Of a DNA stretch of 64,000 bases, positions 25,919-35,247 are shown one piece after another. Source of the stretch: Candidatus Zixiibacteriota bacterium (GTDB taxonomy: Bacteria; Zixibacteria; MSB-5A5; GN15; FEB-12); the NCBI GenBank assembly GCA_019038695.1, contig JAHOYZ010000023.1:93034-157033 (forward strand), read 5' to 3'. Within the stretch, counting starts at the first letter, position 1. Every line of letters begins with the position of its first letter. Under the pieces are notes generated by a model. The model worked only from the letters and a program-made list of their open reading frames with translations, searched no databases and had not been told where the DNA came from. The position numbers were made by a program, and so were the translations under genes.

Positions 25919-28138
25919 CTAACAATCAGGCGGTGGTGGTCCACCGGTGAAGAGATAGGCTACCAGATAGGTCAAATCGGCTACATCGATAGGACCACCG
26001 GAATCACTAAGCGCATCAACATTGGCGGCATCCTCGCACGGAGGAGGAGGACCGCCAGTAAATAGATAGCCCACAAGATACGTGAGGTCGCCAATATTAA
26101 TTGGACCTTCGCCTTCCATGAGATCGTCCACATTTCCACGAACTTCACAGCAACTGCCAATTATTACCAGTCCGGGTTTTCCCGGGATATCGTATTCGGC
26201 CATTGTTCCTAAATAACTTGGTATGTATGAACTGTAGCCGCCTACGTTAATTGTCGTAGACTCACCCCAGGCAGCGCCAGGATCCACTGTGAAGTAGGCC
26301 TTGAGAATTGGCCCTTCGCCGCTAGGCAACTCCGGTTGAGAACCATCCTCGGAACTGATCAGTGAGAATGTTTCGTGCTTCCCCCATGGGTCACTGTGGT
26401 TTACTACAATTGTGTCAAAATAGTCAGTCCTGCATCCAACCGTAGAGACAGAGTCCAGGGTAAGGTCGAGATCGCCGAAGTAATCGATCGGTACCTTTGT
26501 AATCCGAGTCGGTATAGAATTGTAGGTCGAGATGGTCACTACAACTTGCTGTCCTGGCGAACAGTTGACGGTATCAGCTTCCATCGTATCGGCTACAGCC
26601 GCAATATAACCGTGCCTGGTCAGAGAGCGAATGTCACCTGCCGCGTTAATCTCCAGCGTGACATCATAGAGACCACGTTCGGTATAAGTGTGACTGGGAT
26701 TCTGGGTGGTAGACGAATCGCCATCTCCAAAAGCCCAGGTCCAGGTATCAGGATTGAGTTTGGAAGTAGATGTAAAATCGACATTATGCGGTAACCATCC
26801 AACCTGCGTATCTGTCTGGAATCCAAGCCCAACTTCGGCCAATGCTTTGATGCAGAAATTGGCGGAATTATTGAAGTCATATAAATCCAGCCAGTCGCCG
26901 CCGGATCGGTAAAAGCTCTCGCCCGGATTAGCCGAAGAAACGACAATTGTTCGATAGTTCGCACCCAGCAGAACCGGAATATCGGAAGTACAATCATAGG
27001 CTTGCCCGCCATGGGACAGATGCAGGTAGACATAGAAAGTATCACTCTGCTTGAGAATGAATTGATCGTCAAGATCAATCGTATGGAAACCGGTTAATCC
27101 GGCTCTGCCAGACATGGTTGACAGGGGATTCGCCAATTCGCCATCCTCATGGCTACTATAGATCGTAGCAACATAATCGACACTGTCGTCGGCCGTATAG
27201 AAACTTACGGCTTGTAGCTTCTGTCCTCCCCCGGCAACAAATACATTGAACGCCTCGACAGCATCGGTCTTGGTTTCGCGCCAACCGTGATAGTCGTGGT
27301 AGTAAACGTAGTCGTACGGCATGGGGCCGACACCCTGATAGGAAATTGCCCCCATCTGAGGGTGTTGGCAGCAATGTTTGTCATAATATGATATCCAGAA
27401 ATAACCACTCTCGCCCCAGCCCGATCCCCAACTGTTCTTGATTAACCATGCGCCTGGGTTCGGAGCCTGAGTGGGCTTGTTGTCGTCCCACCCTACTATT
27501 GCAACAGCGTGGTTGGGATCAAGACTATTACTGGGCGGCTGATAATGAACAGTGCCATCCATGAAATAACCGTCGTAACAGAGGCAGGTACCTATCACGC
27601 CATCGGACATAATCTTTTCCTTGATGGCATCCGCATTCTCCAGATTGGGTCCGGCCACCAGCCATTCCACATCGTTGGCATAGAAGTAGTGATAGCTTGT
27701 GTCGAATCGCAACGGGGGTTCATTATACGACTGTCCGTCGATCTCCCGGACTGCTCCCTCGCGCCGGCTCAGATAGGCTTGAGTAACCATGTAGTCACCA
27801 CCTTCGTGAACCACCAGGCCGCCTCCAGTAGGCGGAGACGCATCGTCATTGTTGTGTACATTGAACCCGTTCCACCAATCCATGTGATATTCGGCCAGAG
27901 CCGGCTCGCCTGCTTCGCCAGCCGCCGCCCAGGCTCCAGTCATTAGCATATTGCCTTCCATAGCGGCAAAGGCGCCGTGAGCCCAGCAAGTACCGCCCTG
28001 CTGATTTTTCACCGTTGTTACGTAGTTGATACCGCCAACATCCCGCAGATCATAACTGCTGGGTGGTTGGGCTACCAGAATCCCTGACAGCATCAGCACC
28101 AAGCTGAATACCATTACATTCAGAACGGTCCGTTTCAT
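25919..28138 (-). CDS. secreted papain-like cysteine protease with PKD domain and dockerin-like repeats
   Basis: From ATG 28138 (GGAGGAGAC upstream) the product has 739 residues; the next upstream ATG at 28156 has no such site. A signal peptide (TVLNVMVFSLVLMLSGILVAQ) precedes a C1-type peptidase domain. The catalytic Cys is in NQQGGTCWAHGAF, His in DPNHAVAIVGWDD and Asn in WLIKNSWGSGWGESGYFWISYY. A PKD domain follows (WTWAFGDGDSSTTQNPSHTY), then a cohesin-like beta-domain, and finally two dockerin-type repeats (GPINIGDLTYLVGYLFTGGPP and GPIDVADLTYLVAYLFTGGPP cores). The repeats are probably Ca2+-binding and may attach the enzyme to cohesin-like partners. Confidence 0.92.
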   Translation of the reverse strand: MKRTVLNVMVFSLVLMLSGILVAQPPSSYDLRDVGGINYVTTVKNQQGGTCWAHGAFAAMEGNMLMTGAWAAAGEAGEPALAEYHMDWWNGFNVHNNDDASPPTGGGLVVHEGGDYMVTQAYLSRREGAVREIDGQSYNEPPLRFDTSYHYFYANDVEWLVAGPNLENADAIKEKIMSDGVIGTCLCYDGYFMDGTVHYQPPSNSLDPNHAVAIVGWDDNKPTQAPNPGAWLIKNSWGSGWGESGYFWISYYDKHCCQHPQMGAISYQGVGPMPYDYVYYHDYHGWRETKTDAVEAFNVFVAGGGQKLQAVSFYTADDSVDYVATIYSSHEDGELANPLSTMSGRAGLTGFHTIDLDDQFILKQSDTFYVYLHLSHGGQAYDCTSDIPVLLGANYRTIVVSSANPGESFYRSGGDWLDLYDFNNSANFCIKALAEVGLGFQTDTQVGWLPHNVDFTSTSKLNPDTWTWAFGDGDSSTTQNPSHTYTERGLYDVTLEINAAGDIRSLTRHGYIAAVADTMEADTVNCSPGQQVVVTISTYNSIPTRITKVPIDYFGDLDLTLDSVSTVGCRTDYFDTIVVNHSDPWGKHETFSLISSEDGSQPELPSGEGPILKAYFTVDPGAAWGESTTINVGGYSSYIPSYLGTMAEYDIPGKPGLVIIGSCCEVRGNVDDLMEGEGPINIGDLTYLVGYLFTGGPPPPCEDAANVDALSDSGGPIDVADLTYLVAYLFTGGPPPPDC

Positions 28139-28237
28139 GTCTCCTCCGATGTTCATTTTGTCGCTCCATCAGGCGGCTGGATTTCTAAGCGAGGTACAGT
28201 CGGTATGAATACTTTTCTCCACTAAAACCTATGTCAC

Positions 28238-28265
28238 AATATATATAGAAAAACTAGACCGTCAA
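28238..28265 (-). promoter_or_regulatory. sigma70-type promoter of the papain-like protease gene
   Basis: On the minus strand TTGACG (28265-28260), a 16-base spacer and TATATT (28243-28238) precede the gene. Transcription would begin near 28231, giving a leader of about 90 bases. Confidence 0.55.
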
Positions 28266-28332
28266 GCTCCTCGACCAGAAAAGCTCATATCAATGTTCTG
28301 TCCATAAACTCACAGATGTCAAATGTTGTCCG

Positions 28333-28361
28333 TTGCAACTGACTAGAGTTCTCCGTATACT
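28333..28361 (+). promoter_or_regulatory. sigma70-type promoter of the M48 protease gene
   Basis: TTGCAA (28333-28338), 17 bases, then TATACT (28356-28361). The -35 overlaps the most upstream possible TTG start of the M48 frame, which argues for translation from ATG 28405. Confidence 0.5.
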
Positions 28362-28404
28362 TGCTTTCAGATCGAGATCCCCAGCCTCAAGCTTGGAGAA
28401 TATC

Positions 28405-29724
28405 ATGTCAAAATTCGCCCTCCTGACTCTAATACTGCTATCGGTAACATTGATCTCAAGGACAGTGGCTGCAGAGGATATGTCAATCAATACAGTAGAG
28501 GACAGTGTGACCAATCCGGCTAATGACTCACTTGCGTCTGAGGTGATAGCTGTCACTGCAACAGAGATGGAGTCCGAGACTCCTCTTTATCCTATGTCCC
28601 AGGAACGCAAACAGAGACTGATTGAATATTCGCGGTTCAAGAACATCTGGCGTTTTGTTAATTTCTTTATCGGTATTGGAATCTTGGCTGTTATTTTGTT
28701 CTCGGGGCTATCTGCCCGGCTTCGCAACTTGGCGCAGATTGCTCGCGCCCGTTTCTTTATCATGTGGCTGTATGTAATTCTAGTTCTGGTTATTGACTAC
28801 CTGCTGAATTTGCCGTTTTCTATCTACCGTAGTTTTGTTGTTGAATCAAATTACGGCTTCATGAACCAGACCTTTATGGAGTGGTGGGGGGAAGATCTGC
28901 TCGGCCTCCTGATTCTGGCCGTCATTACCATTATCCCCATGTGGTTTTTCTATCGGCTCGTGGGTTGTATGAAGAGATGGTGGTTGGCATTTTCCATCGG
29001 GTCCATTCCATTCCTGATTCTATTGGTTGTTCTCGTACCGGTTGTAATCGCCCCCATGTTCAATGAGTTCGAACCGGTGAAAGACAAGGAGCTCGAAATC
29101 AAGCTGCAAACGCTGGCTTCTAAGGCTGGAATCGATGGAGCGGATGTCTTTCAGGTCAACGGCTCAAAGCAATCAACCAAGATCAATGCCTATGTCACCG
29201 GTATGTTCGGGTCGAAACGGATTGTTCTCTACGACACAATGATCGACAATTTCACTCATGATGAGATAATGTTCGTTATGGGTCACGAAATGGGCCACTA
29301 TGTGAAACAGCATATATGGTGGGGATTGGCATTGTCTGTGGTGTTCATAATGTTCGCGCTCTGGTTGACTGATCGGGTTATTCACATAGTAATAGGGCGC
29401 TTCAAGCAGCGTTTCAAATTCGACCGTCTGGCTGATATTGCCTCATTGCCGCTTGTATTGATATTCATGTCAATTATCACCTTCGTATTTCAACCGATTA
29501 CAAACGGGGCCAGCCGCTACATGGAGCATACCTGCGATACTTATGGTATTGACATCACGGATATCGATGGTGAATCGGCGGCTCTCGCCTTTGACAAGCT
29601 ATCAGTATTTAATCTGTCCGATCCTTCCCCGCACCCCATCATTGAGTTCTGGTTCTACGATCACCCTGCGCTGGACGGTCGCATGGCCTTTGTTCGGGAA
29701 TATGCCAACAAGGTCCGGAAATAG
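28405..29724 (+). CDS. M48 family membrane metalloprotease (Ste24/CAAX-protease-like)
   Basis: From ATG 28405 (TTGGAGAA upstream) the product has 439 residues. It starts with a signal-like helix, then about seven transmembrane segments. The zinc motif HEMGH (MGHEMGHYVKQH, first His at about residue 294) and a downstream acidic segment with MEHTCDTYGIDITD (third zinc ligand Glu region) match the Ste24 endopeptidase branch of M48. The Pro/Gly-rich end FWFYDHPALDGRMAFVREY also fits that branch. In bacteria these act in inner-membrane protein quality control; prenylated CAAX substrates are not expected. The gene is monocistronic, with a promoter candidate at 28333-28361. Confidence 0.92.
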   Translation: MSKFALLTLILLSVTLISRTVAAEDMSINTVEDSVTNPANDSLASEVIAVTATEMESETPLYPMSQERKQRLIEYSRFKNIWRFVNFFIGIGILAVILFSGLSARLRNLAQIARARFFIMWLYVILVLVIDYLLNLPFSIYRSFVVESNYGFMNQTFMEWWGEDLLGLLILAVITIIPMWFFYRLVGCMKRWWLAFSIGSIPFLILLVVLVPVVIAPMFNEFEPVKDKELEIKLQTLASKAGIDGADVFQVNGSKQSTKINAYVTGMFGSKRIVLYDTMIDNFTHDEIMFVMGHEMGHYVKQHIWWGLALSVVFIMFALWLTDRVIHIVIGRFKQRFKFDRLADIASLPLVLIFMSIITFVFQPITNGASRYMEHTCDTYGIDITDIDGESAALAFDKLSVFNLSDPSPHPIIEFWFYDHPALDGRMAFVREYANKVRK

Positions 29725-29765
29725 CGCCGCCGATAATTCTGAAACACGACACAATCGTGTTTAAT

Positions 29766-29793
29766 AAAAAAAGGCAGGGACATCATCCCTGCC
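29766..29793 (-). terminator. rho-independent terminator for the 29844-30311 gene
   Basis: On the minus strand GGCAGGGA and TCCCTGCC form a perfect eight-base-pair stem with a five-base loop, followed by seven T (29772-29766). It is on the correct side of the leftward lipoprotein gene. Confidence 0.85.
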
Positions 29794-29843
29794 AAAAACT
29801 CTTGCATAATCAAGAATGACTATGCTAAGGTGTGGGCACCTTC

Positions 29844-30311
29844 TTACTCGGTACTCGCTACAGGTAGAAGCTTGATTTCTACAAGGATCGACGAACCGGC
29901 GCCTTCGTCGAGCAACTGTCTCAGCTTGAGCGTGTCGGTAGAACGATCCAATTCAAACAGACCGACCGGATTTTGACTCTCAATACACGCTACACACAAC
30001 GCTCCCAACGGATCAGAGGCATCAACTGTCAGCCGTACTCTATCTTCGAGTGCGTACCGACCCGAAGATTCGCAGATACAGAAATCCGTCATGTTATCGG
30101 TATCAACATCCAGAATCCACTTCTGATCCGTGAATATCCAGAGAATCCGCTGTTCCTGAGTTACGCCACTGCCACCTTCGTCTGTTCTCGAATACCAGCC
30201 GTAGTAGCTACCAGCCAGTGATGGTGGCTTCGGCAACACTATGTCCGATGCACAACTGGCAATCAACGCACCAACAACAACTACTACAACACATACAGCA
30301 ATCTTCGTCAT
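29844..30311 (-). CDS. lipoprotein of unknown function
   Basis: From ATG 30311 (GGAG ten bases upstream) the product has 155 residues. The start MTKIAVCVVVVVVGALIASC is a lipoprotein signal with lipobox ALIASC, so the mature protein begins at that Cys and is probably attached to the outer membrane. The mature domain resembles a small beta-rich barrel (SYYGWYSRTDEG, then ILWIFTDQKWILDVDTD), a lipocalin-like shape by inference only. Two further cysteine pairs (FCICES, LCVACIES) may form disulfides. It reads leftward to the terminator at 29766-29793. Confidence 0.75.
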   Translation of the reverse strand: MTKIAVCVVVVVVGALIASCASDIVLPKPPSLAGSYYGWYSRTDEGGSGVTQEQRILWIFTDQKWILDVDTDNMTDFCICESSGRYALEDRVRLTVDASDPLGALCVACIESQNPVGLFELDRSTDTLKLRQLLDEGAGSSILVEIKLLPVASTE

Positions 30312-30880
30312 ATTCAATCTGCTCCTCACATTCTCAGTTTCAGTCAAAGAATATATATGGGGGAAGTGTTATGCACAACCCCAAAAGAAGTCCTTTTCTG
30401 TTTTTTTAACGCTTATGCCAAAACGTCTGTTCAATTCTGTTTTTCGTTTTTTTCCGACGATCTAGCCGGAAATTGGTGTCGTTTAGCCGGAGCAATGCCA
30501 CAGGCGCTGATCAGAGGATAACTTCACAATATCTTATCAAGACCATGTCGAGACTGAACGCTGTTTATAACATTTTGTGATACAGTGCATTACAAGCGTG
30601 CGTTAGTTCCTCAAGACGCCATGCTCTCGAAACTTGTCCTGTCCACCCTCGCCCTTTCCTGATAACAACCAAAGAGATTGACAAACGGGAAATCGGTTCT
30701 TATAATGTGGTGACATTTCGAAGTCTGTTATTGGATCCACATGGTCTGGGACTTCCCCCTCTGCCCCCGATTATGCCCACTAGCAGGCTTCTTTTTTTTG
30801 TGAGCAAGGCTTCCATCTCTTTTGTCACTCTAATGGTAGCGTCAGACCGGGTCGATAAAACCGAAAACGGAGTCTGATGC
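30312..30880. other. gene-free stretch between divergent lipoprotein genes
   Basis: About 570 bases without a convincing coding frame. The left part (30380-30470) is T-rich, with runs of six to seven T but no stable stems. The right part holds a consensus promoter (30678-30706) and, about 80 bases after it, a run of eight T near 30789-30796 with no clear hairpin. Confidence 0.4.
30678..30706 (+). promoter_or_regulatory. perfect-consensus sigma70 promoter
   Basis: TTGACA at 30678-30683, exactly 17 bases, TATAAT at 30701-30706: all twelve positions match the consensus. Transcription would begin near 30713, about 168 bases before the GTG of the next gene. Confidence 0.8.
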
Positions 30881-31408
30881 GTGAAAATAAGAACACTTAT
30901 CTTTCTTGGGTTGCTATTAATAACCAGCGGGTGCAAGCAGAAGCAGGATTTACCTGCTGTTCCAATGGTAGTCGATAGCCTCAAGGCAACGTTTTCAGAG
31001 TTGAAACAAGCTGCGATGGAGCACAATGAGGAGCGATTTTTCGCATTACTCGATCCAACTGAAGCGGCTGACCTGCAAATTCTTGCCCGCCAACACGGGT
31101 ACGTTTCGATCTCCTCGTACATCAGGCAGCACTATCATAACTGGCCCGATCTTGACACTCTCAATTACCGAGAGTTGAAAGCCTCCGGTGACTATATTCG
31201 CCTGTCCCTGTCAGGCCCGGGGACTAATCTGGGGCGGCAGCAGTCACAGGTCAGGCATACTTTCCTTCTTTTTCGGAACCATCCCGGTGGTTGGACATTG
31301 GCTGGTATGAGTAACCTGGAAACTCCAGACCGTGATCGGTACGGGAATGAGATCACAGTGCATGAGACCGATCTTCCGCCAAACCTCCGTTTCCCTCGTT
31401 GTTTCTAA
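30881..31408 (+). CDS. lipoprotein of unknown function
   Basis: A 175-residue product starts at GTG 30881, eight bases after GGAG. The N-terminus MKIRTLIFLGLLLITSGC ends in a lipobox (ITSGC), so it is a lipoprotein. The mature part is helical at first (DSLKATFSELKQAAMEHNEERFFALLDPTEAADL, abbreviated here), then shows beta strands (YIRLSLSGPG, HTFLLFRNHPGGWTLAGMSNLE). The order resembles the SnoaL/NTF2-like fold seen in many bacterial lipoproteins, which is inferred from pattern only. It has its own consensus promoter upstream and is separated from purL by a purL promoter. Confidence 0.7.
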   Translation: MKIRTLIFLGLLLITSGCKQKQDLPAVPMVVDSLKATFSELKQAAMEHNEERFFALLDPTEAADLQILARQHGYVSISSYIRQHYHNWPDLDTLNYRELKASGDYIRLSLSGPGTNLGRQQSQVRHTFLLFRNHPGGWTLAGMSNLETPDRDRYGNEITVHETDLPPNLRFPRCF

Positions 31409-31472
31409 GTACATTCGATATTCTTCTGGAAGACAAACAACCGGCTCATTTCCTTTTAGCTACTTCTCAACG

Positions 31473-31501
31473 TTGACCGCAGGTGTCTTCCCCACTATAT
31501 T
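31473..31501 (+). promoter_or_regulatory. sigma70-type promoter of purL
   Basis: TTGACC (31473-31478), 17 bases, TATATT (31496-31501). Transcription would begin near 31508, leaving a short leader that contains the AAGGAGG ribosome binding site. No purine riboswitch fits in this leader. Confidence 0.65.
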
Positions 31502-31527
31502 CATCTCCTTAAACTGAAGGAGGTGCT

Positions 31528-33768
31528 TTGGAAACGGCCTACAAGCAACCGCCGGTCACACCGGAGATGGTGACGGAACACGGACTGAACGAGGAAGAAT
31601 ACGCTCGGATTAAGAAAATCCTTGGGCGTGAACCCAACTACACTGAACTGGGTATATTCTCAGTGATGTGGTCGGAACACTGTTCCTACAAGAACTCGAT
31701 TGCCTTGCTGAAGACTTTCCCACGCGAAGGGAAGAACCTGCTCACCGAAGCGGGTGAGGAAAACGCAGGAGCAGTCGATATCGGTGATGGGTTAGCGGTC
31801 GTGTTCAAGATAGAATCACACAACCATCCCTCTGCCGTGGAACCCTACCAGGGAGCGGCAACCGGTGTCGGTGGCATTCTGCGTGACATCTTCACTATGG
31901 GCGCTCGTCCGATAGCATCGATTAACTCCCTGCGCTTTGGCTCACCGGATAATCCTCGCGTTCGATATCTTGTGGACGGCGTCGTACGCGGCATTGGTGA
32001 CTACGGCAACTCGTTTGGCGTTCCGACGGTGGCCGGAGAAGTCTACTTCGATGAAGCCTACACCGGCAATCCCTTAATCAACGCTATGGCGGTTGGACTT
32101 GTGAAATCCGATGGCATAATTTCCGCCGTGGCCAAGGGTGAGGGCAATCCGGTCATGATCGTTGGTTCCACCACTGGACGCGATGGAATCCACGGGGCGA
32201 CGTTTGCCTCCGAAGAACTCACCGAGGAATCCGAAGAAAAACGCTCGTCGGTGCAGGTGGGCGACCCGTTTACCGAGAAGTTGCTGGTCGAGGCAACACT
32301 GGAGATTATTCAGAAAGATTTTGCTGTTGGTATTCAGGATATGGGCGCGGCTGGGATCACATGCTCCTGCACTGAAATGTCCGCCAAGGGGGAGTCCGGT
32401 ATTGAGATCGATATCGACAAAGTTCCCGTGCGTGAACCGGGCATGATCCCTTATGAGACGCTTCTCTCCGAATCGCAGGAGCGTATGCTGGTCTGTGTGA
32501 AAAAGGGTAAAGAAGCGGCAGTGACCGAGGTGTTTGACAAATGGGGATTGGATTCGACGATTATCGGCAAAGTAACTTCGGACGGTCTTTTTACCGTGAA
32601 GCTGCATGGCGAAGTCGTATCACAGATTCCATCGGAAGTGCTTGTGCTGGGTGGCGGAGCACCGATCTATCATCGCGAAACCAAACGACCGGCTTATATG
32701 GATCAGATCGTCAAGCTCAACATGACCGACTATGCCACCGACCGTGACTGGAATGCCGATTTGTTGACTATGCTGGCGGCTCCGAATATATGTAACAAGG
32801 CCTGGGTATATGATCAGTATGATTCGATGGTCCGTACCAATACAGCCGTAGGACCGGGATCCGATGCTGCCATTCTCCGCATCCGAAAAACACGCAAAGC
32901 ACTGGCTATGGTCACCGACTGCAATGGTCGCTATTGTTACATCAACCCGCGGCTTGGGGCACAAAGTGCTGTGGCGGAGTCCGCTCGTAATATCGTCTGT
33001 TCCGGAGCACTTCCGTTGGCAATTACCAACTGTCTCAATTTTGGGAATCCGTATAAACCTGAAATCTACTACGGTTTCTCTGAGGCGGTGGCTGGTATGG
33101 GCGAGGCCTGTCGGGTATTCGATACACCGGTAACGGGTGGCAATGTTTCGTTCTACAATCAAGATCCCGACCGAGCAGTATTCCCCACGCCTACTATTGG
33201 CATGATCGGGCTGGTTAAAGATATCGATCATGTCACTACCCAGTCGTTTAAGGAGACCGGAGACATTGTTTTTCTACTGGGTGACAACACGGAACACCTG
33301 GGAGCATCGGAGTATCTTCACACGGTCTATGGGCAGAACCGGGGTGCGGTACCACCGTTGGACCTGGCATTTGAGAAAAAACTGCAGGTTGCATTACTCA
33401 AAGCTATTCAAACAGGCCTGATTCAATCAGCCCATGATGCTAGTGACGGTGGTCTGGCTGTTGCTCTGGCCGAGTGCTGTGTGTCAGACAAGGATAATCA
33501 GATAGGTGCAGATATCAAACTGAATGACGACATGCGCCCCGATGCTCTCCTGTTCGGTGAGACGCAATCACGGGTGATAATCAGTTGTGCACCTGACAAA
33601 GCATCAGGTATTGAGAAGTTGTTCAAAGATGGCAATGTGCCTTGCCATCGGATAGGTATAGTGGGGGGGGATTTGCTTAAGATCAAAGGTTTGGTCAGTC
33701 AATCAGTAGTGGCGATGTCGACAGCTTTTTTCGATGCTATGCCGGCGTTCATGGATCGAATCGAATAG
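31528..33768 (+). CDS. purL: phosphoribosylformylglycinamidine synthase subunit PurL
   Basis: PurL converts FGAR to FGAM with ATP and ammonia supplied by PurQ, with PurS bridging. The 746-residue size is that of the small PurL of the PurSQL complex, not the 1300-residue fused enzyme. Signature segments include [18 protein letters not shown] (about residues 40-57), the ATP-binding region [23 protein letters not shown] (abbreviated; about 94-116), [15 protein letters not shown], and [14 protein letters not shown] near 640. The start is TTG 31528, chosen because AAGGAGG lies four bases upstream and the protein start [14 protein letters not shown] is typical. purS and purQ are not in the window. 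Confidence 0.96.
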   Translation: METAYKQPPVTPEMVTEHGLNEEEYARIKKILGREPNYTELGIFSVMWSEHCSYKNSIALLKTFPREGKNLLTEAGEENAGAVDIGDGLAVVFKIESHNHPSAVEPYQGAATGVGGILRDIFTMGARPIASINSLRFGSPDNPRVRYLVDGVVRGIGDYGNSFGVPTVAGEVYFDEAYTGNPLINAMAVGLVKSDGIISAVAKGEGNPVMIVGSTTGRDGIHGATFASEELTEESEEKRSSVQVGDPFTEKLLVEATLEIIQKDFAVGIQDMGAAGITCSCTEMSAKGESGIEIDIDKVPVREPGMIPYETLLSESQERMLVCVKKGKEAAVTEVFDKWGLDSTIIGKVTSDGLFTVKLHGEVVSQIPSEVLVLGGGAPIYHRETKRPAYMDQIVKLNMTDYATDRDWNADLLTMLAAPNICNKAWVYDQYDSMVRTNTAVGPGSDAAILRIRKTRKALAMVTDCNGRYCYINPRLGAQSAVAESARNIVCSGALPLAITNCLNFGNPYKPEIYYGFSEAVAGMGEACRVFDTPVTGGNVSFYNQDPDRAVFPTPTIGMIGLVKDIDHVTTQSFKETGDIVFLLGDNTEHLGASEYLHTVYGQNRGAVPPLDLAFEKKLQVALLKAIQTGLIQSAHDASDGGLAVALAECCVSDKDNQIGADIKLNDDMRPDALLFGETQSRVIISCAPDKASGIEKLFKDGNVPCHRIGIVGGDLLKIKGLVSQSVVAMSTAFFDAMPAFMDRIE

Positions 33769-33902
33769 CGGTCTGCGGCTTGACGACTGGTGTCTTGCTA
33801 CTTGACGTATGCGTATGGTTCGCCGTTGTTAACATTGATGTTAGGTCTGTCGTAACCTGGTGCTAATCTTGTTTCACAATAGAGAGTACAATCTGAGATC
33901 AC

Positions 33903-35237
33903 ATGACTAAACCCACAAGAGCACTAATAATAATCAGCATAGCTCTAATATGTCCTGTAGCCTGCCCAGTCGCTGATTCAATTGATTTGGAGCCTATCGT
34001 TAGGAGAGCGGAGAGTGGAGACGCGTACTACCAGGGTGTATTAGGGGCTATATACCGCCGGGGAGAAACAGGTGAGACTAATTATGAAAAAGCGTATCAG
34101 TGGCTGAAACTATCATCTGATAATGGTAACCCGATTGGACTGTACAACCTGGCGGCATTGTATGAATCTGGGAAATTCGTTGGCAAAGACACCGCGTTAG
34201 CCAATACACTCTACGCTCAAGCGTATGAACCAATGCTTCAACTGGCCCTCCAGGGTGATCCCGTAGCCCAGGTAAATTTGGGCTACTTGTTGGAAATTGG
34301 TGCCGGTGTTGATGCAGACCTTCAGGAAGCGCTTAGATGGTATGAAAAAGCAGCCAAAGCAAATTATCCCCGTGCACAGTTCATTTTGGGCTACAAACAC
34401 TATCATGGTTGGGGATATGAAAAAGATTATGGTAAGGCAATAGACTGGTTCACTCGGGCGGCGAAGCGAGGTTATGGTGCCGCCCAACACCGGTTGGGAA
34501 ACATGTATGCCAATGGCATTGGAGTAGCGGCGAGTTACGATGACGCTGTAGGATTCTTCCGAGAGGCAGAACAGTCGCAGAACAGCAGGGAGGCCATCGG
34601 TGCCGACTCGGTGCAGTATGTATTGAATGGCATCGCCTATGATGGCGACAAAATCATCCCCGGATTGCTTCCGCCCGAGTTCAAGTATGATATCCCCGAG
34701 GGCAGTTGTGGGGAAGCCTGTCTTTGGAGCGTAATCAATGCCAACGGTTTCGTAACTTCACAGATTGAGATAAACAATGACGGCGGTTATCCCGGAAGAG
34801 GATTGCACAGCAACGAACTGCATAGACCCCTCGACAAACATAATATTGTCTACGTCGATCATATGACCAGATCGTATTTTGATTATGCAATATCATTCCT
34901 GAATCCGGTTAATTATCTCTCTTCGCATTCAGAGGAATACAGGGAGTTCCTGTATGATGTTGTGATTGAGAAAATCAAGCAGGGCACGCCAATTATCTTG
35001 GGACTGAAGATATATCCTGATCGTCATTTTTTCTGGGATTGCGATCACTTCATATTGTTGGTCGGATACAACGAAGAAACCAATGAGATTATTTATAACG
35101 ACTTTGATCGTCGGGGAAGAATAAGCGCGGACAAGCTTCTGGACCAGAGCGACGGATATTCCATAATCAACAGGTACAATTTTCTGAACTACATAGAAAT
35201 TGAGAATCCTAGCCGACATCTGTCTGAACCACAATAA
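33903..35237 (+). CDS. secreted Sel1-repeat protein fused to a C39-like peptidase domain
   Basis: A 444-residue protein. A signal peptide (about residues 1-25) is followed by about five Sel1-type helical repeats to about residue 225 (YQGVLGAIYRRGE; AQVNLGYLLEIGAGV; AQFILGYKHYHGWGY; AQHRLGNMYANGIGV). The C-terminal 190 residues resemble a papain-fold C39-like domain: Cys269 in PEGSCGEACLWS, His382 in WDCDHFILLVGY and Asp400 in IIYNDF are placed as in C39-like proteins. Sel1 repeats usually bind proteins, so they could present a substrate to the peptidase. It is convergent with the LeuC-like gene ten bases away, with no evident terminator between them. Confidence 0.8.
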   Translation: MTKPTRALIIISIALICPVACPVADSIDLEPIVRRAESGDAYYQGVLGAIYRRGETGETNYEKAYQWLKLSSDNGNPIGLYNLAALYESGKFVGKDTALANTLYAQAYEPMLQLALQGDPVAQVNLGYLLEIGAGVDADLQEALRWYEKAAKANYPRAQFILGYKHYHGWGYEKDYGKAIDWFTRAAKRGYGAAQHRLGNMYANGIGVAASYDDAVGFFREAEQSQNSREAIGADSVQYVLNGIAYDGDKIIPGLLPPEFKYDIPEGSCGEACLWSVINANGFVTSQIEINNDGGYPGRGLHSNELHRPLDKHNIVYVDHMTRSYFDYAISFLNPVNYLSSHSEEYREFLYDVVIEKIKQGTPIILGLKIYPDRHFFWDCDHFILLVGYNEETNEIIYNDFDRRGRISADKLLDQSDGYSIINRYNFLNYIEIENPSRHLSEPQ

Positions 35238-35247
35238 TCTTGTCTGT

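Noticed and set aside
33795..33830. Similarity of the TTGACGTATG..GTATGGTTCG stretch after purL to the 3' end of the LeuC-like gene (35260-35275)
   Set aside because: Only about 20 scattered matching bases. No extended duplication on either side, so probably chance.
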